Below, piece by piece: positions 5,785 to 10,443 of a stretch of 10,443 nucleotides of DNA. Made by a program: the position numbers and the translations under genes. The DNA comes from an uncultured Oscillospiraceae bacterium. Its GTDB lineage: Bacteria > Bacillota > Clostridia > Oscillospirales > Oscillospiraceae. The notes under the pieces are model-generated. The model did not search any database. It had not been told where the DNA came from and saw only the letters and a program-made list of their open reading frames with translations. Positions within the stretch are counted from its first letter, which is position 1; each line of letters begins with the position of its first letter. Location: NCBI GenBank assembly GCA_934655935.1, contig CAKUHJ010000062.1, positions 1-10,443 on the forward strand, given 5' to 3'.

Positions 5785-7073
5785 GGCTCGGTCTGCGCAC
5801 GCGCGGCCTGCTCCACGGCGAGAATTTCATCGTCGCTCGGCCGCTCATCCAGCGTCAGCCCGAGCGTCAGCTCCGCGCCGGCGCGGTAGACGGAAAGCTC
5901 CACACGATCCCCCGCCTTATGCGCGGCAAGCGCGGTAACCAGCTCGGAATAGCGCGAGATTTTCTGGCCGTCAAAGCCGATCACAATGTCGCCCTGCTGC
6001 ACGCCGGCCGCCTCGCAGCAGCTGCCTGCCGTCACGCTCTGCACCATCGGACCGACCGGCAGTCCATAGGTCGCAGCCGTCGTTCCGTCCAGGTCCCGGA
6101 GCGTGACGCCAAGGTAGGCCCGCCCCATCACGCGGCCGAACTGACGAAGATCATACGCCACGCGCAGCACGTCCCGGATCGGGATTGCAAAACCAAGCCC
6201 CTCGATATTCGTTCCGCTGGAGGAAAAGCCGGAGTACTTCGCCGTCGTCATGCCGATGATGTTGCCGTTCATATCAAAAAGCGGACCGCCGGAGTTTCCG
6301 GAGTTGATTGCGGCGTCCGTCTGCAGCATGCTGATGGGCCGCCCGTCGGTCGAAACCTCGCGGTCCAGCGCGCTGACATAGCCCGCGGTCATGGTAAACG
6401 TCAGCTTCCCCAGCGGGTTTCCGATGGCGATGACCTCCTCGCCGACCTCCACCGCGTCCGAGTCCCCGACTGCGACGCAGCTCAGGCCCTCCGCGTCAAT
6501 TTTCAGCAGCGCCACATCGTTCAGCGAATCCCGCCCGATCAGCTGCGCCTCCAGCTCCCGTCCGTCATAGAGCCCGACCAGAATGGCCTGCGCGCCCTCA
6601 ATGACGTGATTGTTGGTAATGACATACCCGTCCTCGGAGAGCACAAAGCCGGAGCCGGCGCACTGCGCGCCCGTCTGCCCGGAAAGGCGGGTCGAAATGC
6701 CGCAGGAAGCGTCCACATTCATCTTATAGACCTGCGCAGGCGTCAGGGACTTGCCTGCGTCATAGGTTTTCAGCGTTTCCGGCAGCGGAGAAAGCACCAG
6801 CTCGTACGGCTCGTCCGCCTGCCCCAGCGCTTCGTCCGTCTGTGCGGCCACCGGCGCGGCCTGCGGCCCGTTCCGTCTTTCAAGTGCGGAAATCGCCTCT
6901 CCCAGCGCCGCGCGGCCAAGCCCCGCGAGGATCGCCAGCGCCAGAAGCAGCGCTGTAATTTTCAGGCCTGTGCCGCGCCTTTTCGGCGTCTGCAGCTGCG
7001 CTTCGGGCTGTGCGTTCTCATCCTCCGGCTCGGCCTCAAACGTATAGCGCATGGCTTCCTTCTGATCATCCAT
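5781..7073 (-). CDS. Membrane-anchored HtrA/DegP-family serine protease with PDZ domain
   Basis: This is a surface quality-control protease of the S1C family. The 430-residue protein has an acidic cytoplasmic N-terminus (about 1-30), a basic stop PKRRG, one membrane helix (about 36-57) and an extracellular linker. The trypsin-like domain (about 115-300) has a full catalytic triad: H156 in VITNNHVIEGA, D186 in LNDVALLKID and S261 in NSGNSGGPLFD. One PDZ domain (about 320-402) follows, with YLGVTLRD at its start and GVQQGDIVIGFDGQKI inside. The arrangement matches HtrA/HtrB/YyxA of Firmicutes. The frame is open from a GTG at 7082, but AGAGG (7084-7088) leaves only 1 base before it and 10 before the ATG at 7073, which is therefore preferred. 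The gene has its own promoter with a structured leader and is divergent from the CBS-domain gene. Confidence 0.95.
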   Translation of the reverse strand: MDDQKEAMRYTFEAEPEDENAQPEAQLQTPKRRGTGLKITALLLALAILAGLGRAALGEAISALERRNGPQAAPVAAQTDEALGQADEPYELVLSPLPETLKTYDAGKSLTPAQVYKMNVDASCGISTRLSGQTGAQCAGSGFVLSEDGYVITNNHVIEGAQAILVGLYDGRELEAQLIGRDSLNDVALLKIDAEGLSCVAVGDSDAVEVGEEVIAIGNPLGKLTFTMTAGYVSALDREVSTDGRPISMLQTDAAINSGNSGGPLFDMNGNIIGMTTAKYSGFSSSGTNIEGLGFAIPIRDVLRVAYDLRQFGRVMGRAYLGVTLRDLDGTTAATYGLPVGPMVQSVTAGSCCEAAGVQQGDIVIGFDGQKISRYSELVTALAAHKAGDRVELSVYRAGAELTLGLTLDERPSDDEILAVEQAARAQTEP

Positions 7074-7108
7074 TGGCTGCACACCTCTTTTTCAGACAGA
7101 TTTCAGGC

Positions 7109-7130
7109 AGCGCCGGCTTTCTCCGGCGCT
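7109..7130 (-). other. Leader hairpin of the protease mRNA
   Basis: An 8-bp perfect stem AGCGCCGG/CCGGCGCT (7109-7116 with 7123-7130) with a 6-base loop lies in the leader, between the predicted start near 7150 and the ribosome site. On the minus strand it is not followed by a T-tract, so it is not a terminator for this transcript. On the plus strand TTTTCTAG follows, but no plus-strand gene ends here. Confidence 0.5.
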
Positions 7131-7156
7131 TTTCTAGCTTGCCCTTGTTTTTTGCA

Positions 7157-7185
7157 ATTATAGCAAAAAGCTGTGCAAAAGGCAA
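7157..7185 (-). promoter_or_regulatory. SigA-type promoter of the HtrA-like protease
   Basis: On the minus strand, TTGCCT (7180-7185) and TATAAT (7157-7162) are separated by 17 bases. The start is predicted near 7150, leaving about 77 bases of leader. The -35 box is less ideal than the -10, as would suit an activated or repressible promoter. Confidence 0.75.
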
Positions 7186-7193
7186 TCATTGGC

Positions 7194-7224
7194 CCGCATC
7201 GGGTCACATTTTCCGCATCGGGTC
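7194..7224 (+). repeat. 12-bp direct repeat between two divergent promoters
   Basis: CCGCATCGGGTC occurs at 7194-7205 and again at 7213-7224, a 19-base period with a 7-base gap. It fills the space between the -35 box of the protease promoter (ends 7185) and that of the CBS-protein promoter (begins 7232), 8 and 7 bases away respectively. Tandem, same-orientation sites near two helical turns apart are typical of dimeric regulators such as OmpR-type response regulators. Which regulator would bind is unknown. Confidence 0.65.
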
Positions 7225-7231
7225 CGATTTC

Positions 7232-7260
7232 TTGACTTTTTTGAAGCTCTCTGCTATAAT
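7232..7260 (+). promoter_or_regulatory. SigA-type promoter of the leader ORF and CBS-domain gene
   Basis: TTGACT (7232-7237) and TATAAT (7255-7260) are spaced by 17 bases. The start is predicted near 7267, about 47 bases before the leader ORF. Confidence 0.85.
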
Positions 7261-7313
7261 GTGCAGCAATTTATTACGCCATACGGCGAAAAGCAAGGAG
7301 GAATTCCACTTTC

Positions 7314-7415
7314 ATGGACACAGACAGTACCGACGCGCATCCGCCCGAACGCTCCTTTTTCCCGCAGTTCTTCAAAAACAGGAAAAACAAGCAAAAAGGA
7401 GCCTTACCTTTATGA
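7314..7415 (+). CDS. 33-residue leader ORF coupled to the CBS-domain gene
   Basis: This small frame starts with ATG after a strong AAGGAGG (7295-7301, spacing 12) and is the first start codon after the predicted transcription start. It ends in TGA at 7413-7415, overlapping the next gene's ATG as ATGA. The peptide begins MDTDSTDAHPPERSFFPQFF and ends KNRKNKQKGALPL, that is an acidic head and a basic tail, with no membrane helix. The overlap suggests translational coupling; the downstream gene also has its own AGGAG inside this ORF. It may be a small protein, a regulatory leader peptide, or a chance frame with a real ribosome site. I recognise no family. Confidence 0.45.
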   Translation: MDTDSTDAHPPERSFFPQFFKNRKNKQKGALPL

Positions 7416-8662
7416 ACGGAATCTATATTCTTGTGATTGCAGTCTGTGTACTGCTCTCCGGCTTTTTCTCCGCGACCGAAACCGCGTTTTCCTCTATGAA
7501 CCGGACAAAGCTTCGGACGATGGCCGAAAAAGGAAATGCGCGCGCCAGACTTGCCTGCAGCCTGTCCGACCAGTATGACAAGCTGCTGTCTACCATTCTG
7601 ATCGGCAACAACATTGTAAACATCGCCTGCGCGAGCGTGGCGACCATTCTTTTTGTCGGCCTCTGCGGAGACGCCGGGGCGACAGTCTCCACGGTAATTA
7701 CCACCATTGTGGTGCTGATTTTCGGCGAGGTCTCTCCGAAAAGCATCGCCAAGGACTGCCCGGAGGCCTTTGCCATGTTCTCCGCGCCCATCATCCGTGT
7801 GCTGGTCTGGGTTTTTTCGCCGCTTTGCTTTCTGTTTACCCAGTGGAAGCGGCTTCTTTCCCGCATGCTCCACCTGACGCCGGACAACCGGATGTCGCAG
7901 GAGGAGCTGCTGATGCTCGTCGACGAGGTCCAGCAGGACGGAAGCATCGACGAGACGGAAAGTGATCTGCTCAAAAATGCCATCGAGTTTACGGAGCTTG
8001 AGGCCTCCGATATTCTCATCCACCGGGTGGAGCTTGCCGCGCTTCCCATTGACGCCAGCAAGCAGGAGGTCGCGGAAATGTTTGCGCAGACCCGCTATTC
8101 CCGCCTTCTGGTCTACGAGGAAAGCATCGACCACATCATCGGCGTTGTGCATCAGAAGGACTTCTACCTTGGAAGCGGCATCACAGGAAAGCCTCTGCGT
8201 CAGATTGTAAGCCCGGTTCTGTTTGTACTCGAGCACACAAAAATCCGCCTGATTCTCACGCGGATGCAGAAGGTCAAAACGCAGCTTGCCGTCGTTCTGG
8301 ACGAGTATGGCGGCACCTGCGGCATTGTGACCATGGAGGATATCCTGGAGGAGCTGGTCGGCGAAATCTGGGACGAGCACGACGAGGTGGAAACCCCGAT
8401 TCAGCCCTGCGCGCCGGACGCCTGGCTGGTGGACGCCACGGCCGATTTTGACGATTTTGCAAAATTCTTCAAGCTCCGCTCCGACACCGAAATGGTCAGC
8501 GTCAGCGGCTGGGTGATGGAGCAGTTCGGCCGTGTTCCGAGCGCCGGGGACAGCTTTCAGACCCAAGGGCTCCGGATTACGGTAAAAAAGGTCGACAAGC
8601 ACCGCATTGAGGAGCTTGAGGTGCAGCGCCTCCCGGCTCCGGCGCAGGCTGCGGCAGAATAA
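7412..8662 (+). CDS. CNNM/CBS-domain membrane protein (CorC/HlyC/MpfA family, UPF0053)
   Basis: The 416-residue product has the family's three parts. An N-terminal CNNM (DUF21) membrane domain (about 1-155) has helices near 2-24, 60-82, 90-112 and 124-145 and the motifs GFFSATETAFSSMNRTKL (17-34), ILIGNNIVNI (62-71) and IFGEVSPKSIAK (103-114). Next comes a CBS pair (about 200-322) with QLAVVLDEYGGTCGIVTMED (291-310) and EELVGEIWDEHD. A CorC/HlyC C-terminal domain (about 335-405) completes it. Relatives include the magnesium-related CorC/CNNM proteins and Staphylococcus MpfA; the old name hemolysin is misleading. A divalent-cation (Mg) efflux or regulatory role is inferred from the family. The ATG at 7412 has AGGAG (7397-7401) 10 bases upstream. 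The frame is open further upstream, but that extension crosses the promoter. A strong terminator follows. Confidence 0.93.
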   Translation: MNGIYILVIAVCVLLSGFFSATETAFSSMNRTKLRTMAEKGNARARLACSLSDQYDKLLSTILIGNNIVNIACASVATILFVGLCGDAGATVSTVITTIVVLIFGEVSPKSIAKDCPEAFAMFSAPIIRVLVWVFSPLCFLFTQWKRLLSRMLHLTPDNRMSQEELLMLVDEVQQDGSIDETESDLLKNAIEFTELEASDILIHRVELAALPIDASKQEVAEMFAQTRYSRLLVYEESIDHIIGVVHQKDFYLGSGITGKPLRQIVSPVLFVLEHTKIRLILTRMQKVKTQLAVVLDEYGGTCGIVTMEDILEELVGEIWDEHDEVETPIQPCAPDAWLVDATADFDDFAKFFKLRSDTEMVSVSGWVMEQFGRVPSAGDSFQTQGLRITVKKVDKHRIEELEVQRLPAPAQAAAE

Positions 8663-8698
8663 CGGACCGTTTTCAGGACAGCTTTACAGATTTTATAT

Positions 8699-8739
8699 GC
8701 GGGCGGGAGGGCCGATTCGGCCCCTTCCGCCCGCTTTGT
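8699..8739 (+). terminator. Long intrinsic terminator between convergent genes
   Basis: GCGGGCGG (8699-8706) pairs with CCGCCCGC (8727-8734), and the inner GGCCG (8710-8714) pairs with CGGCC (8718-8722) around a 3-base loop, giving a nearly continuous stem. On the plus strand TTTGTCTT follows, ending the CBS-domain transcript. On the minus strand the tail is A/T-mixed, so it is at best a weak terminator for the iron transporter gene. Confidence 0.8.
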
Positions 8740-8762
8740 CTTCCGCCTCCGGGCCAGGCCGT

Positions 8763-10443
8763 TTAAGTCAGAGCTCTCAGCAGGAAGGACAGCCCTCCGC
8801 AGAGTACGACGCCCGTCAGCGTCGGGACCAGGAAGGTCATGAACGTCCACCTTGCGCGCCCGGTCTGCCGGGCCGCCGTAATCAGCGTCGTGCTGCAGGG
8901 CCAGTGAAACAGGCAGAACACCATCGCACACAGCGCCATCCGCCAGTCCCATCCCGCCTCCGCAAGCGCCTGTGCGCCGCCCAGGGCAAGCTCTGAAGAC
9001 CCGGACAGAAGCATGGCCGCCAGCGGCAGCACCAGCTCGTTTGCGGGCCAGCCCAGAATAAACGCAAGCAGCATCGCCCCGTCGAAGCCCAGGAAGCGGC
9101 CTGCAGGTCCCAGCCAATCCGCAAGGCGAACCAAAAGCGGCGCGCCGCCGCAGGAAAACCTTCCAAGCGCCCAGATCAGAAGCCCCGCCGGGGCGGAGAC
9201 CGCCGCAGCTCTGAGAAGAATCTTCCCCGTCCGGTCAAACAGCGAGCGAAGAAGCAGCGCCTTGATTCTTGGCCTGCGGAACGCCGGAAGCTCCAGCGCG
9301 AATCCCCCGCTTCTGCCCGGAAGCACCGTCTTTGACAGAAGCTTTGTGACAAGCAGCGTCACCAGAACCGAAAGCAGCACACAGCCGCTCAGCGTCAGCG
9401 CGCCCAGACCCGCGCGGCCGGAAAACAGAACAGAGCTCAGGGCAAGCAGCATTGCAAAGCGTCCGTTGCAGGGCACAAGACTGTTTGTCAGAATTCCGAG
9501 CAGCCGTTCGCGCTCCGTATCCATAATCCGGCACCCCATAACGCCCACGGCGTTGCAGCCGAAGCCCATGCAGACGCTCAGCGCCTGCTTTCCGCAGCTG
9601 CCGCAGCGTCGTAGGCGTTCGTCCAGCAGAAACGCCGCGCGCGGCAGGTAGCCGATTTCCTCCAGAAACGTAAAAAGCGGAAAAAAGATCATGGCCGGGG
9701 GCAGCATCACGCTGATTACGCGCGTGAGCGTCGCGTAAACGCCGTCTGTCAGCGCGCTGCAGACGCCCTGCGGAAGCCCAAGCCAAACAAGCGCTCGCCA
9801 CAGCGCCGGCTCCACGCCGGAAAACAGGCGTGAAAGCAGCTCCGAAGGGAGATTCGCGCCCCGGATGCTCAGCCAGAAAATCGCAAACAGCAGACCAAGA
9901 AACACCGCCGTTCCGCTCAGGCGTCCGGTCAGAATCCGGTCGAGCCGCTCGCGCGCGGCAGAAATCCCCTGCCCGGCGCCTCCGAGCGCCTGCGCGCTGA
10001 TTTTTTCCGCCCGCGCGATAAAATCCGGAAGCTCCGGCCGGCGGCCGTCCGGCCGCGCCGTCCGGATCGGGTGCGGCTCGACGAAGCCGTCCATGACGCT
10101 GCGGATGCACGCAAGCAGCCGCTCCGTACCCTCGCCGGTTCCGGCGCTGAGGCCGACGACCGGCACCCCCGTCATAGACTCGAGCAGCCGGATATCCGGC
10201 ACCTTGCCGCAGCGCGCCGCTTCGTCCATCAGATTGACGCACAGCAGCATCCGCCGTCCCTCCTCCATCAGCTGCAGGGCCAGAAGCAGCGTCCGCTCAA
10301 GATTGGTCGCATCGCAGACGGCAAGCACCAGGCTCCTCGGATGTGCGCGCAGGAAATCTGCCGCCAGCCGTTCCTCCTCCGAGCTGCCGGTCAGAGAATA
10401 GGTCCCCGGGAGGTCGACCGCCTGCCAGCGCCCGGCCTGATAG
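8763..10443 (-). CDS. feoB: FeoB-type ferrous iron transporter (N-terminus outside window)
   Basis: FeoB couples a GTPase domain to a membrane channel for Fe(II) uptake. 559 residues are visible; the P-loop (G1) and switch I (G2) lie beyond base 10443. Counting from the window edge, the G domain shows G3 DLPGTYSLTG (10-19), G4 NLMD (70-73) and a G5-like SAG (99-101). A helical linker follows to about 165. The channel part carries the first Gate motif PPAMIFFPLFTFLEEIGYLP (near 227-247), FGCNAVGVMGCRIMDTERERL, VPCNGRF (293-299) and the second Gate motif with GWPANELVLP. These differ from E. coli-type FeoB (GCNVPAIMATR, SCSARLPVY, AAKE) and match the divergent clostridial branch as I remember it, so metal specificity is less certain. 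No feoA or FeoB-associated Cys-rich small gene follows downstream. Confidence 0.92.
   Translation of the reverse strand, partial: YQAGRWQAVDLPGTYSLTGSSEEERLAADFLRAHPRSLVLAVCDATNLERTLLLALQLMEEGRRMLLCVNLMDEAARCGKVPDIRLLESMTGVPVVGLSAGTGEGTERLLACIRSVMDGFVEPHPIRTARPDGRRPELPDFIARAEKISAQALGGAGQGISAARERLDRILTGRLSGTAVFLGLLFAIFWLSIRGANLPSELLSRLFSGVEPALWRALVWLGLPQGVCSALTDGVYATLTRVISVMLPPAMIFFPLFTFLEEIGYLPRAAFLLDERLRRCGSCGKQALSVCMGFGCNAVGVMGCRIMDTERERLLGILTNSLVPCNGRFAMLLALSSVLFSGRAGLGALTLSGCVLLSVLVTLLVTKLLSKTVLPGRSGGFALELPAFRRPRIKALLLRSLFDRTGKILLRAAAVSAPAGLLIWALGRFSCGGAPLLVRLADWLGPAGRFLGFDGAMLLAFILGWPANELVLPLAAMLLSGSSELALGGAQALAEAGWDWRMALCAMVFCLFHWPCSTTLITAARQTGRARWTFMTFLVPTLTGVVLCGGLSFLLRALT

Noticed and set aside
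7010..7411. In-frame N-terminal extension of the CBS-domain protein
   Set aside because: It runs antisense through the protease gene start and across both promoters; the natural membrane-domain start with its own SD is at 7412.

Overview
The window looks like a core chromosomal segment of a GC-rich anaerobic Firmicute (class Clostridia, Oscillospiraceae-like). The evidence is the gene order queA, tgt, yajC and a YrzE/TIGR04086-type membrane gene, a Clostridia-style XerC/D recombinase, purine-rich GGAGG-type ribosome binding sites, and several near-consensus SigA promoters with 17-bp spacers. The lineage is inferred from these features, not from a database search.

Layout from left to right. 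(1) 1-569, minus: the N-terminal part of a tyrosine recombinase, cut by the window edge, with its own promoter and leader. (2) 570-905: a gene-free stretch rich in inverted repeats. (3) 906-4524, minus: a queuosine/secretion cluster transcribed as queA, a DUF2442 gene broken by one in-frame TGA, tgt, yajC, and a small TIGR04086-like membrane protein. queA and yajC each have a clear promoter. A strong terminator lies between yajC and the membrane gene. (4) 4636-5544, plus: dapA, divergent from queA. (5) 5545-5780: an AT-rich convergent gap holding a doubtful 77-codon frame and a few degenerate DnaA-box-like 9-mers. (6) 5781-7073, minus: a membrane-anchored HtrA/DegP-type protease with one PDZ domain. 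(7) 7084-7313: a compact divergent control region with two back-to-back SigA promoters and a 12-bp direct repeat between their -35 boxes. (8) 7314-8662, plus: a 33-codon leader ORF overlapping (ATGA) a CNNM/CBS-domain protein of the CorC/HlyC/MpfA type, followed by a long terminator hairpin. (9) 8763-10443, minus: a FeoB-type ferrous iron transporter, cut at its N-terminus by the window end.

Working together: QueA and Tgt are the two tRNA-modifying steps of queuosine synthesis (Tgt inserts preQ1, QueA adds the epoxycyclopentane ring). YajC is the accessory subunit of the Sec translocon. DapA makes the first committed intermediate of lysine/diaminopimelate synthesis. HtrA and the CNNM/CBS protein may respond to one shared regulator, because a repeated site sits between their promoters.

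Most of the window is ordinary housekeeping DNA, and I see no convincing new multi-gene system. The points most worth a second look are the TGA-interrupted DUF2442 gene with a hairpin just after the stop, the repeated site between the htrA and CBS-protein promoters, the coupled 33-codon leader ORF, the alternative-fold region before tgt, and the palindrome-rich region before the recombinase.
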